Assembly: GCA_002433485.1 (NCBI GenBank)
Contig: DJIF01000054.1
Location: 4,656 to 68,655 of the forward strand
From: Deltaproteobacteria bacterium UBA6601
GTDB lineage: Bacteria; Myxococcota_A; UBA796; UBA9615
Direction: 5' to 3'
DNA length: 64,000 nt
The translations under genes and the position numbers were made by a program. Under the pieces are notes generated by a model, which was not told the origin of the DNA, did not search any database, and saw only the letters and a program-made list of their open reading frames with translations. The stretch's first letter is position 1, and each line of letters starts with the position of its first letter. Positions 11,845-20,741 of this stretch are shown here, in pieces.

Positions 11845-14661
11845 CTAGAAGGAGAAGCGCACGCCAAGCTCAAAGCGACGCGGCGACTGGTAGCTGGTGG
11901 GCTGAGCAAAGACTGCACCGGACTGGGTGCCAAAGACTGGCAAACCGGCAGAGGTCAAAGCCCGCTGATCTGCGCTCAAAACGTCCAGGCTATTCAGGAT
12001 ATTGAAAACCTGCAGGATGATATCTACCTGAGTTCCGGCAATGGACATCGCCAGTGCCGCACGCAGATCAAGACCCAGATAGGCGGGGAGCCGCTCCTGC
12101 GTACCCCGCTTGGCGACGTAGTTTCCATAGCCTTGCCGCCAGGCGTTGTACTGAAGCCTGTTGATCGGGGTGCCGCTGCGGAAGTCCATGGCCCCACCGA
12201 TGGAGTAGCCCATGCTGAACTTCTCGGCCAGCTTCCAGACGTTCGGGTTGTCGTAGGCTGCCTGCAGCTTGAAGACATGCGGCTGATCGCTGCCAGCAAT
12301 GCCGTCCTCATAGTAGCGCTGAGTTGGGTTGTCGAAGTCGGGGGAGAGGCCAATGCGGTCACCGGCGCTACGCCCAGCAGAGTTCGCCACCAGTCGCGAG
12401 TAGGTATAGGAACCAAGCATCTGGAAGTTGTCACTGAGCTGCTTGCGAACAATGAGCGTCATTGCCCAGTAGTCGCGCTTACTCTCCTGTGGGGTGCGCA
12501 GGCGATAGATGTCCTCTGCAATGCCGTTGCGGAAGCCAACGGAGTCGGTTCCATCATCGTTCCAGAGCACATTAACCTCGTCGTCCTCCCACATATGGGT
12601 GAAGGTTCGATAGACGAAGTTGAACTCAGCGCCCAGGTCACGAGCGATCTCCCGCTGCACCGAAAGGAACAACTCGTTGCTGCGTGCCACCACAAAGTCC
12701 GGATGGCTGATGTTGCTGGCTGGTGTCGAAGCTCGCGTACTCTCCTCCTGCCACTTCTGCTGCGCTGCATCCCAGGGATAGAACTCAAAGTTGAAGGTGT
12801 TCTGGTTGAGGTAGCCACTCAGCTCCAGGAAACCGGGATCGGCGATCTGGGCCCAGTTGGCCGAGAGCCGGGTCTTGCCATCTCGGAAAGGATCCCAGGC
12901 TGCACCTACCCCCCAGCTCACCGCACTGCTGTCGATAATGGCCTGCTCAATGTTGTTGCGCAGCCGCGCACGCAGGTAGCGGGCACCAGCATTGATGGAG
13001 AGGCCTCGAACCGGCAGCCAGCGGTCCTGGACATAGCCGTTGAAAACCAGCCCCAGCTCGTGCTCACGGTCGCTGTTGACCACGACGTAGCGGGCCTCGT
13101 TGCGGTAGCCCTCCAGGTTAGAGACCTCGTCAACTGACAGGGTGCCGTCACTATTGGCGTCCACCGGCTGCTTCACAAAGACCTTGTTGCCGATGTAGCC
13201 GAAGTCACTGGTGTGCCATACAGGGGCAAACTCAACCCCAGCATTAAAGGTGTGAGAGCCCAACAGACGATCAATACCCAGCTCAAAGTCACTCTTGATG
13301 GAGAAGCGATTCCTGCGACTGAGATTGTAGTTTCCGAGGCTGCCGTGGTTCAGACCACCCTGGTTGGCCCAGATGGCGTTCTGCTGCTTGTCAGCGTCGA
13401 GGCAACGGCCAATGGGATCACGCTCATCGCAGTCCTTCCACAGCACCGGCTCCAAGAAGATGCTGGAGTTCTGATAGAAAGCCGTAGTGGTCAGCACCGC
13501 CCTACCGCCAATGCGGGCCTCGTGGGCCAACGACACAGAGAAGCCACCCTGACGCCACATCCGCTCCCCCTCACCGACGGTAAAGACAGACTGCAGATCA
13601 TTCTCAAAAGTGGTCGGGTCGGCTCTGAACGAAAGGGTGAACTTGTTGCGCGCCACCGGCTGGGCGGTGAGCTTAGCCAGAATGAAGTGGCTGTTGGCCA
13701 CCAACGGCAGCATCGGGTAGCGGGCAAAGTCACGACCAATGTCGAGGCCGCTCTGGCTGAGCCGAGTAGTGCGGCGGTGCTGATAGGCCAGATAGAACCA
13801 GAAACGGTCCTTGACGATCGGGCCACCTAGGGACGCATTCAAGTTCAATGAGGTGAACTCGTTACGAGCAAGACTCAGGTACTCAGAACCCGACTGGGTG
13901 AATCCAGTGCTCTGAAGGTAGCCGCTGAAGTCGCCCTCAAAGGTGTTTCCGCCGGACTTGGTGACGATGTTGATGGTACCGCCCAGGCCCTGGTTGTAGC
14001 GAGCATCGTAGCCAGCGGTAATGACCTCAAGATCCTCAATGGCGTCGAAATTGAAGTTCATCGAGAAGGTACCGGTAACCGGGTCGGTGGTGCTGGCCCC
14101 ATCCAGGTAGTACTGATTGGACTGCATAGCGCCGCCGCTGATGTTCGGATTGCTGCCACCGGTTACCCCGGGCAGGAACTGAACAGCGTCCTGGAAGGAG
14201 CGTCCGGAAGGCAGGTTGCCCAGGAAGTCAGCGCCCAAGGTCATGCTCTGAGTAGTCTGCTCGGTGTCGATGACCGGCCTCCGGTCAATGACCTCGACGG
14301 TCTCTCCAACCTCAGGCAGCTCCATAACCAACCTGATGTTCAGGCTGCGACCCACAGAGAGGCTGAGATTCGAGCGGATGATGGTCTTGAACCCCTCTTT
14401 CTCAACATCAACCCGGTAGGTACCCGGCGGGAGCGCGAGAAATCTGAACAGGCCATCCGCTGCCGTGACGGCATCCCGGGAGCCCTGCAGGTTCTCGGAA
14501 GTAAGAGTCAGCTTGACGCCCTCAAGAGGACTGTCACTCTGGTCGACGATCTCGCCCTTAAGGGTCGCCGTAGTGGCCTGGGCAAACAGGGTGGACGGGA
14601 GCAGCAGCGCAGCAAGGACAAGCAGGACTGCAAGAGAATGAAGTGGGGAGCGGACAGGCAA
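11845..14661 (-). CDS. TonB-dependent receptor, Oar-like with N-terminal carboxypeptidase-regulatory domain
   Basis: Outer-membrane gated transporter. After a signal peptide (hydrophobic AVLLVLAALLLPSTLFA, AxA cleavage) comes a carboxypeptidase-regulatory beta-sandwich (TATLKGEIVDQSDSPLEGVK ... PPGTYRVDVEKEGF). Then follows a plug domain (NLPSGRSFQDAVQFLPGV, YYLDGASTTDP, GLGGTINIVTKSGG) and a long barrel ending in RRFELGVRFSF with C-terminal Phe. This layout is that of Oar-type receptors common in myxobacteria. The frame extends to a TTG at 14760, but I prefer the TTG at 14661: it has GAGG five bases upstream and puts the signal peptide at the N-terminus (938 aa). It heads an operon with the MopE-repeat lipoprotein. 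Confidence 0.88.
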   Translation of the reverse strand: MPVRSPLHSLAVLLVLAALLLPSTLFAQATTATLKGEIVDQSDSPLEGVKLTLTSENLQGSRDAVTAADGLFRFLALPPGTYRVDVEKEGFKTIIRSNLSLSVGRSLNIRLVMELPEVGETVEVIDRRPVIDTEQTTQSMTLGADFLGNLPSGRSFQDAVQFLPGVTGGSNPNISGGAMQSNQYYLDGASTTDPVTGTFSMNFNFDAIEDLEVITAGYDARYNQGLGGTINIVTKSGGNTFEGDFSGYLQSTGFTQSGSEYLSLARNEFTSLNLNASLGGPIVKDRFWFYLAYQHRRTTRLSQSGLDIGRDFARYPMLPLVANSHFILAKLTAQPVARNKFTLSFRADPTTFENDLQSVFTVGEGERMWRQGGFSVSLAHEARIGGRAVLTTTAFYQNSSIFLEPVLWKDCDERDPIGRCLDADKQQNAIWANQGGLNHGSLGNYNLSRRNRFSIKSDFELGIDRLLGSHTFNAGVEFAPVWHTSDFGYIGNKVFVKQPVDANSDGTLSVDEVSNLEGYRNEARYVVVNSDREHELGLVFNGYVQDRWLPVRGLSINAGARYLRARLRNNIEQAIIDSSAVSWGVGAAWDPFRDGKTRLSANWAQIADPGFLELSGYLNQNTFNFEFYPWDAAQQKWQEESTRASTPASNISHPDFVVARSNELFLSVQREIARDLGAEFNFVYRTFTHMWEDDEVNVLWNDDGTDSVGFRNGIAEDIYRLRTPQESKRDYWAMTLIVRKQLSDNFQMLGSYTYSRLVANSAGRSAGDRIGLSPDFDNPTQRYYEDGIAGSDQPHVFKLQAAYDNPNVWKLAEKFSMGYSIGGAMDFRSGTPINRLQYNAWRQGYGNYVAKRGTQERLPAYLGLDLRAALAMSIAGTQVDIILQVFNILNSLDVLSADQRALTSAGLPVFGTQSGAVFAQPTSYQSPRRFELGVRFSF

Positions 14662-14795
14662 AGGAGACCTCGCGAGGTTCGGGCTAAAACAGGGCCGCTG
14701 ACGCAACGGGAAACCGGCCTGGAGACCAGGGTCCCAGGCCGCGGGATTTCTAGCAGTCAAGCCAAAGGTAAGTCAAGGGAACTACGGGGGGGGTG

Positions 14796-14824
14796 GTTAT
14801 GCGAACATTACATAATTATTTCAA
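14796..14824 (-). promoter_or_regulatory. Candidate promoter of the TonB receptor operon, with C8 tract at the start point
   Basis: Minus-strand -35 TTGAAA (14824-14819), 17-bp spacer, -10 CATAAC (14801-14796), in a locally AT-rich patch. The predicted start point, about 7 bases on (near 14789), falls inside a run of eight C (14793-14786). Confidence 0.5.
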
Positions 14825-14966
14825 AACCTTATCCTCCAGAAAGCGGCTTCTTCGGGCAGGGAGTCTCGGACACTGCTAGGGTGTCCCCGACCAAAGGGCC
14901 GCAACTTCCGCCAGCGCAGGCAAAAGGCTGCCCCCAGTTCACCAATCGCAGCGAAAGGCCGCTTCC

Positions 14967-15482
14967 GTGTCCTACCCGAGCTTTGATTGCCCCCACTGTA
15001 ATGCGGAGGTCCCGGTCGGGGCTCTCCGCTGCAAAGAGTGCTTTAACGAAACCAGCGTCGCTGAGAAACGCTCCGCCAGAGGAGCTGTGGTTGGGCTGCT
15101 GCTGTTAACCCTGTTGGTCGGTGCTGCGGGAATGGGTGCCTGGAATATCCGCTATCACCGCGGCCAGCTGGGCAACGCCGTGGTTGACCACAGTGAACAA
15201 CGCATCGTGCTGGTCTACACCTCTACCTTTAGAGACCCTGGCACCAAGCAGGTGAACTTCTCCGACGTATCTCAGGTGCTCCTGGAAGGGCGCCAACTCA
15301 TCATGGCCGGGGATGTCTGGAAGGTCTCCCTGGTCCTGAACAGTGGCGAGAAGGTGCTGCTGCGAACCGGCAGCCAGAGTCTTGAAATTTATGCCTCTTC
15401 CATCGCCCAGCAGCTCAATAAGGAACTACGGTTTATCAACAAGCTCGGCAGTGGCCGTGACCTGCTCGACACCAAGGGCTGA
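14967..15482 (+). CDS. Zinc-ribbon membrane protein
   Basis: 171 aa from a GTG start. The N-terminus is a short zinc ribbon (CPHCNAEV ... CKECFNE, two CxxC pairs at about residues 8-28). A single transmembrane helix follows (about 40-60, VVGLLLLTLLVGAAGMGAW), then a roughly 110-residue beta-rich domain of no recognised family. The likely topology is zinc ribbon in the cytoplasm and C-terminal domain outside. It ends 27 bp before mreB on the same strand, so it may be co-transcribed with it. Confidence 0.65.
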   Translation: MSYPSFDCPHCNAEVPVGALRCKECFNETSVAEKRSARGAVVGLLLLTLLVGAAGMGAWNIRYHRGQLGNAVVDHSEQRIVLVYTSTFRDPGTKQVNFSDVSQVLLEGRQLIMAGDVWKVSLVLNSGEKVLLRTGSQSLEIYASSIAQQLNKELRFINKLGSGRDLLDTKG

Positions 15483-15509
15483 GAAACTCTCGAGTAGCCG
15501 AGTCGCCTA

Positions 15510-16544
15510 ATGTTCCTTGACTGGTTGCTTGGCCGATTCTCTACTGATCTGGCCATTGACCTGGGCACGGCCAATACCCTGGTCTTTGTGCAGGGCCAGG
15601 GGATCGTGCTCGAAGAGCCCTCAGTAGTCGCCATCAACAAGGACCCCCACAATCGCACCGTCCTGGCAGTAGGCTCGGAAGCACGAGAGATGCTCGGCAA
15701 AGTTCCCGGCAGCATCGAGACCGCCCGCCCGATGATGGATGGAGTAATCGCCGACCTCGACGTCACCGAAGCCATGCTGCGACACTTCATCCGCAAGGTT
15801 CACGGACGCAAAACCTTTGTGCGTCCGCGGGTCGTCATCTGTATCCCCTTCGGCATCACTGAGGTTGAGCGCCGTGCCGTGCGTGACTCAGCGCGCGCCG
15901 CAGGGGCCCGCGAGGTCTACCTCATTCAGGAACCTATGGCGGCGGCCTTGGGGGCTGGTCTTCCAGTTACCGACCCGCGTGGCAACATGATCGTCGATAT
16001 CGGCGGTGGCACCACTGAAGTAGCGGTCATCTCACTGGGAGGCATCGTGTTCTCTCGTTCAGTGCGGGTCGGCGGCGATCGGATGGACCAGGCGGTCATC
16101 GACTACATCCGTCGTGAGCACAGCCTGCTGATCGGCAGCCGCAGTGCGGAACGGGTAAAGATCCAGGTGGGCTGCGCCCATCCACCCACCCAGGGTCGGG
16201 AGATGGTGGTCAAAGGGCGCGACCTCAAGCGCGGTATTCCCGGCACCATCACCGTCGACTCACGGGAAATATATGTGGCTCTGCGTGATCCCGTCGCTGA
16301 GATCGTCGGAACGGTGCGCTACACCTTAGAGAACACCCCTCCAGAACTGGCAGCGGACATCATGGAACAGGGCATCATTCTGGCCGGCGGCGGTGCGCTT
16401 TTAGAAGGGCTCGATGAGTGTCTACGCGAAGTTACCGGACTACCAGTGATCGTGGCCCCAGACCCCCTGCTGTGTGTCGCCCGCGGCTCAGGCGCCGCGC
16501 TCGAGTCACTGGACCTGCTACGGCGAGTCACCGAGCCGGCCTGA
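15510..16544 (+). CDS. mreB: Rod-shape-determining actin homologue MreB
   Basis: 344 aa, standard MreB length. Forms membrane-associated filaments that direct elongation-phase peptidoglycan synthesis. Actin/Hsp70-type nucleotide-binding motifs are visible: phosphate-1 STDLAIDLGTANTLVF (about 11-26), phosphate-2 MIVDIGGGTTEVAVISLGG (about 161-179) and adenosine motif GIILAGGGALLEGL. The conserved EPMAAALGAGLP segment is also present. No mreC/mreD follow; the gene is convergent with ftsZ, 19 bp away, and the stops of both genes lie in one hairpin. Confidence 0.97.
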   Translation: MFLDWLLGRFSTDLAIDLGTANTLVFVQGQGIVLEEPSVVAINKDPHNRTVLAVGSEAREMLGKVPGSIETARPMMDGVIADLDVTEAMLRHFIRKVHGRKTFVRPRVVICIPFGITEVERRAVRDSARAAGAREVYLIQEPMAAALGAGLPVTDPRGNMIVDIGGGTTEVAVISLGGIVFSRSVRVGGDRMDQAVIDYIRREHSLLIGSRSAERVKIQVGCAHPPTQGREMVVKGRDLKRGIPGTITVDSREIYVALRDPVAEIVGTVRYTLENTPPELAADIMEQGIILAGGGALLEGLDECLREVTGLPVIVAPDPLLCVARGSGAALESLDLLRRVTEPA

Positions 16545-16567
16545 GCCACGCGCGAGGCGCGGCTCAG
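16541..16567. terminator. Bidirectional terminator containing the stop codons of mreB and ftsZ
   Basis: CTGAGCC (16541-16547) pairs with GGCTCAG (16561-16567), and inside GCGC (16550-16553) pairs with GCGC (16557-16560) around a GAG loop with a two-base bulge. The mreB stop TGA is 16542-16544 and the ftsZ stop is the complement of 16564-16566, so the palindrome encodes both stops symmetrically. No T-tract is present. Confidence 0.7.
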
Positions 16568-17826
16568 TCTGCCAACTTGCGAACAAAGGCAGGGCGATCC
16601 AGGTGGGGCATGTCCTCATCAACGGCAGCCTGAAACACATCACTGGACTTGCGCTCCAGCAGACGCGGCTCTACCGCTGGATCACGGGCGTTACGAACTG
16701 CTGGAGGCAGATCGTAGGTAGAAGCAGGCAAGGTCGCCCACGGATTGACCGGAATGGGCCTCGGGACCTCGGTCTTCAAGATCCGCGGCAAGCTGGGGCG
16801 GCTCATCTCTTGAAGGGGCTCAACATTAGCTTCTTCAATGGACTCGATCCCCGTCGCAAGAACCGTCACCCGGACCTCATCACCTACCGACTCATCAACA
16901 ACCCAGCCAAAGATCACCTCGGCGTCATCGTGGGCCTCCTCCTCAATCAAGGTCACTGCCTCGGTAAGCTCTGCCAGCTTTAGAGTGGAGTTGCTGGTGA
17001 CATTGACCAGCACCCCCTTAGCGCCGGTAATGACCGCCTCCTCAAGCAAGGGGGAACTGATGGCTCGCTGAGCCGCTTCAACAGCTCGCAGCTCACCGCT
17101 GGAAGTGCCCATTCCCATCATCGCCAGGCCAGGAATACTCATCACCGTGCGGACATCGGCAAAGTCAGCGTTCACGACGCCCTTTACGTGAATCAGATCA
17201 ACGACTCCCCGGACCGCATCTAGCAGCACCTGATCGGCCAACTTAAAGGCATCCATGGTGCTCATCTCAGGACCTGCGAGAGCCACCAGGCGGTCGTTGG
17301 GGATCACCACCAGGGTATCCACCGCTTCCCTGAGTTGCTCGATCCCAGCCTCAGCAGTCCTGCGGCGGCGCTTCCCCTCAAAGGAGAAGGGTCGGGTGAC
17401 CACCGCAACACAGAGTGCACCTGTCTCACGCGCGACCTGCGCAATTACGGGAGCAGCGCCGGTCCCGGTCCCTCCACCCATGCCTGCGGTGACAAAGACC
17501 ATGTCGGCGCCGGTCACGAGTTCCTCAATCCTTGTGCGGCTCTCCCGCGCTGCATCACGTCCCACCTCGGGCCGAGCGCCGGCCCCCAGGCCGCGGGTCA
17601 GGCCCACCCCCAGGGCGAGCACCTCGTCGGCCTCCGACTCCACCAGCGCTTGCTGATCGGTGTTGGCGGCTACCAAACTCACATTGCTGAGGCGGGCGCG
17701 GGCCATGGTATTGACCGCATTACCGCCTCCTCCACCGACGCCAATTACCCGGATCGAGATCTCGTCAACCTCACCGTCTCTTGGCTCAGCAGCAAACTGA
17801 ATGGTGTTCTCATCTTCATCCAACAT
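16564..17826 (-). CDS. ftsZ: Cell division GTPase FtsZ
   Basis: 420 aa tubulin homologue that assembles the cytokinetic ring. The GTP-binding glycine motif IRVIGVGGGGGNAVN (about 25-39) and the tubulin signature GGGTGTGAAP (about 118-127) are present, as is the T7-like NADFADV segment. A variable linker (from about residue 330) leads to the conserved C-terminal peptide MPHLDRPAFVRKLAD, which fits the FtsA/ZipA-binding tail (usual form: DIPxFLR). A strong Shine-Dalgarno sequence (GGAGG, 6 bases before ATG) fixes the start. It is the last gene of the dcw cluster, 23 bp after ftsA, and converges on mreB. Confidence 0.98.
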   Translation of the reverse strand: MLDEDENTIQFAAEPRDGEVDEISIRVIGVGGGGGNAVNTMARARLSNVSLVAANTDQQALVESEADEVLALGVGLTRGLGAGARPEVGRDAARESRTRIEELVTGADMVFVTAGMGGGTGTGAAPVIAQVARETGALCVAVVTRPFSFEGKRRRRTAEAGIEQLREAVDTLVVIPNDRLVALAGPEMSTMDAFKLADQVLLDAVRGVVDLIHVKGVVNADFADVRTVMSIPGLAMMGMGTSSGELRAVEAAQRAISSPLLEEAVITGAKGVLVNVTSNSTLKLAELTEAVTLIEEEAHDDAEVIFGWVVDESVGDEVRVTVLATGIESIEEANVEPLQEMSRPSLPRILKTEVPRPIPVNPWATLPASTYDLPPAVRNARDPAVEPRLLERKSSDVFQAAVDEDMPHLDRPAFVRKLAD

Positions 17827-17849
17827 ACCGTTCCTCCGTTTTGCTGCTC

Positions 17850-19091
17850 TCAGAACACCAGATCAAACCAGCGACCGAACTGCCCGCGTAGATGTGCAAA
17901 GACTCCCACTGGAGCCTGGCCAAAAGGCCCAGGCGAGCCATAATTCTCAAGGCCGAACTTCACCAGACCAACACCAGTGGCGTACTCAGGTGTACCTACA
18001 ACGTCGCTCAGGCCACCGATCTCACGCGGCACACCGCGTCGCGCAGGCATCCCCAGAAAGCGCTCGGCGGCCTTCAGAATGCCCGGCAACAAGCTACCGC
18101 CTCCGGTAACCACCACACCGGCAGGGAGGACCCGATTGTGCCCCACGCGCTGAAGTTCCTTAGCCAGCAGTTCAAAGATCTCACTCACCCGGGGCTCGAT
18201 GACCTCACAAAGCATTCCCTTGTTGGTGCTGTGAATCCGGTCTCCTCCGACCTGCATGAAATCAAAAGGCTCCGCCTCATCCACCAGCTCCCGCAGCGCG
18301 CAGCCATGGTCCTGTTTGATCCGCTCCGCAACGGTGTTGGAAGCCGCCAGGGCGTAGGCAATGTCACTATCGATGAGATTGCCACCAACCGGCAGTACAA
18401 AAGAGTGCAGGACAGCTCCCTGCGAATAGATGGTCAGATCGGTCGTCCCGCCACCGATGTCGATGAGCAGCACGCCGAGTTCCTTCTCATCAGCGGTCAG
18501 CACCGCCTCTGCGCTGGCCAACGGACCCAGCACGATGTCCCGCACTCCAAGGCGCATCAGTTCGCAGCAGCGGATAATGTTCTGGGCTGCGGCAACCGCC
18601 GCGGTGACAATGTGCACCTCCGATGACAGGCGCACCCCACTCATGCCGCGCGGATCGTCGATCTCCTCCTGCTCATCGATCTTGAACTGCTGGGGAATCA
18701 CATGAATCACGCGCCGATTGGTCGGAATCGCGATGGTCTGGGCGGCCTCCAAGACCTTATCCACGTCGGTCTGAGCCACCTGACCACCGCGTATGGGCAC
18801 CATCCCGGCGCTGTTGACACTGTGAATATGACCACCAGCGATGTTGGTATAGACGGAGTTGACCTCAACCCCAGCCATCATCTCCGCTTCATCTACCGCC
18901 ACCTGAATGGAGTGCACGGTGTCTTCAATGTTGATCACATTCCCCTTACGCAGACCACGCGAGGGGTGAGAGCCAATGCCGATGATGTCAACCCCGCCGA
19001 AGCTGTTGCGTTCACCCACCACACAGGCAACCTTGCTGGTGCCTATGTCGAGACCTGCAATAACAGAGTCGCGCGGGGTAGGCGCGGTCAT
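17850..19091 (-). CDS. ftsA: Cell division protein FtsA
   Basis: 413 aa actin-family protein that tethers FtsZ to the membrane and recruits late division proteins. Motifs: VIAGLDIGTSKVACVVGE (about 10-27), LLIDIGGGTTDLTIY for phosphate-2 and GVVVTGGGSLLPGI for the adenosine site. The 1C domain lies between the first and second motifs. The C-terminus HLRGQFGRWFDLVF is an amphipathic helix typical of the FtsA membrane anchor. The start overlaps the end of ftsQ by 4 bp (ATGA), indicating coupled translation. Confidence 0.97.
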   Translation of the reverse strand: MTAPTPRDSVIAGLDIGTSKVACVVGERNSFGGVDIIGIGSHPSRGLRKGNVINIEDTVHSIQVAVDEAEMMAGVEVNSVYTNIAGGHIHSVNSAGMVPIRGGQVAQTDVDKVLEAAQTIAIPTNRRVIHVIPQQFKIDEQEEIDDPRGMSGVRLSSEVHIVTAAVAAAQNIIRCCELMRLGVRDIVLGPLASAEAVLTADEKELGVLLIDIGGGTTDLTIYSQGAVLHSFVLPVGGNLIDSDIAYALAASNTVAERIKQDHGCALRELVDEAEPFDFMQVGGDRIHSTNKGMLCEVIEPRVSEIFELLAKELQRVGHNRVLPAGVVVTGGGSLLPGILKAAERFLGMPARRGVPREIGGLSDVVGTPEYATGVGLVKFGLENYGSPGPFGQAPVGVFAHLRGQFGRWFDLVF

Positions 19092-20626
19092 TGTCCAGCC
19101 GAGTCCCAGCCCGAGATCCGAGTTCTCGGGCTCCCCTCCAGTTCGAGCACACGAGCGCGAGCCGCAGGGCCCATAGGCTGCTTGGAGAGTCCCTTGGAAA
19201 ACGCCTTTCGAGCACTGCGGGCATCGCGCGGAACCGCGACCAATCGATCGCGAAGACCGAGATCAACAGAGGCCAGCGCGTGAAGCGGCAGAGCTCCGCC
19301 GCGAACCGCGCGCTCAAGACGTCCCAGCCGGACCGCGAAGTCCTCTCGGCCCAACCGCACCGGTAGACCCGTGCGAGACAGCACTACAAAGCCCGCCTCG
19401 CCCTCGAAGCGAATCTCCGAGACATCGACCTCACGCAGCGCGGTGCCGGAATCCAGTGCACGGAGGATCTGCACCGCTCCCTGGCCGATCTGACGGAGTT
19501 CGGCAGGTCGCTCTGCCAGGCCTCGGTCCTCAAGCGTCAGGAATGGAAGGTCAATGGGATCGCCGGGTTGGACTTGCTTGAAGACCTCACCGCTCTCGTT
19601 CATCAGCATCAACGGCTCATCGCCCAGCACCATCACGGCCTCGTGCTCCACAACCGCCAACTCTAAACGCTGACCGCGGAGGTCCCGGCGCAGCGAGATC
19701 CCGGCCACCCAGGGCAACCCGGCAGCCCGAGCACTGAGAACCGCTGGCTCAAGTTCGAGCAGGTTATCCCCCTCGCCAACGACCAGCGCTTCGAGCAGCT
19801 GGCTTCGCTCCACCCGATCCAGTCCCTGCACCTGAATGTCTTGGATGGACAGCCGGTCGCTCTGCTTGAGGGACTCCAAGGCCTGATAGCCAGCGACGAA
19901 GAGCCCAACCACCACAACCCCTGCAACCAGTCCCAGCGCCGCCGAGTGCTGCAGGCGAGCGTAAACCTCTTCCCGCTGGGCACTGATTCGAGAGCTGATA
20001 CGGCCGCTGACATGACGACCGCTACTGGATAGGGCCTCAACGCTGCTGCGAGCCACGGCGTCGAAGCTCGGAAAGCCATCCTGCATGTCAGCAAGTTCTT
20101 CCCGCACGAAGTGGGCCGACAGGCGCATGGTCTCCCACATCCGACCCGCCGCCGACTCCGGGTCCCGGGTCTGCAATCGGAGCCGTCGAGCTGTGGAGCG
20201 GAACAGGGCCGGAGCCTCAAGGACCCGCCGAGCCAACTCGCGAGGGCGCAACAGCAGCAGCAGCAGCTGGGCCGGTAGCACCACCAGAACCAGAAGTTTG
20301 CGACCCAGATCGAACAGGGCCTCACCAACAGCCTGGCCCATCTCGGTACGCATGGTCGGCAATCGTCCTCTGGAACTGGCCGACTGTGGGCTCGGATCCG
20401 GATCGGCAAAGCCTCTACCTGGTCTGCGGCGATCTGAGAGGGTGATTTCCTGAGTAGCTGACGGTCGACTGGGCGGCCGGGCTACAGGGTAGGTTCCGCT
20501 GGCGTTCGCCACAAAGGGCTCACGGCCCTGAGAACTGCGTCGCCGTCGCCGTTCTTCCTGACGACGGGGGCTCAGCTTGCGGTTTCCTACTGCTCGTCTA
20601 CCCGACTGCCGATCGAGAATGCTCAT
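19088..20626 (-). CDS. ftsQ: Cell division protein FtsQ with an unusually long N-terminal extension
   Basis: 512 aa, about twice the usual FtsQ length. The recognisable FtsQ part starts near residue 230: one membrane segment (230-247), then a POTRA domain (IQDIQVQGLDRVERSQLLEA, about 261-330) and the beta domain. The roughly 225-residue extension is unusual. It begins with a very Arg-rich tail (18-31), has a Ser/Pro-rich stretch and contains a second hydrophobic segment (111-126, LLVLVVLPAQLLLLLL) followed by an Arg-rich amphipathic region. FtsQ normally bridges the early and late divisome through FtsB/FtsL. An AGGT five bases before the ATG supports the start. Its own promoter lies just upstream. 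Confidence 0.88.
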   Translation of the reverse strand: MSILDRQSGRRAVGNRKLSPRRQEERRRRRSSQGREPFVANASGTYPVARPPSRPSATQEITLSDRRRPGRGFADPDPSPQSASSRGRLPTMRTEMGQAVGEALFDLGRKLLVLVVLPAQLLLLLLRPRELARRVLEAPALFRSTARRLRLQTRDPESAAGRMWETMRLSAHFVREELADMQDGFPSFDAVARSSVEALSSSGRHVSGRISSRISAQREEVYARLQHSAALGLVAGVVVVGLFVAGYQALESLKQSDRLSIQDIQVQGLDRVERSQLLEALVVGEGDNLLELEPAVLSARAAGLPWVAGISLRRDLRGQRLELAVVEHEAVMVLGDEPLMLMNESGEVFKQVQPGDPIDLPFLTLEDRGLAERPAELRQIGQGAVQILRALDSGTALREVDVSEIRFEGEAGFVVLSRTGLPVRLGREDFAVRLGRLERAVRGGALPLHALASVDLGLRDRLVAVPRDARSARKAFSKGLSKQPMGPAARARVLELEGSPRTRISGWDSAGQ

Positions 20627-20681
20627 CTGCTACCTGCCCCGGGAGCCAGCTCAGCGGAATGGTTCACGCTCCCAATGACCC

Positions 20682-20710
20682 ATTGTGGGAAAACGCGCCA
20701 ACCCTGTCAA
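20682..20710 (-). promoter_or_regulatory. Internal dcw promoter upstream of ftsQ
   Basis: Minus strand: a perfect -35 TTGACA (20710-20705), a 17-bp spacer and -10 CACAAT (20687-20682). The start point would be near 20675, giving ftsQAZ a leader of about 50 bases. It sits in the only sizeable gap (137 bp) in the late part of the cluster. Confidence 0.7.
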
Positions 20711-20741
20711 TCTCGAGATTTCGATTTTGTTTCGAAGAGTT

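Noticed and set aside
12133..13137. 334-codon plus-strand frame
   Set aside because: Antisense shadow of the TonB-receptor barrel; no domain recognised.
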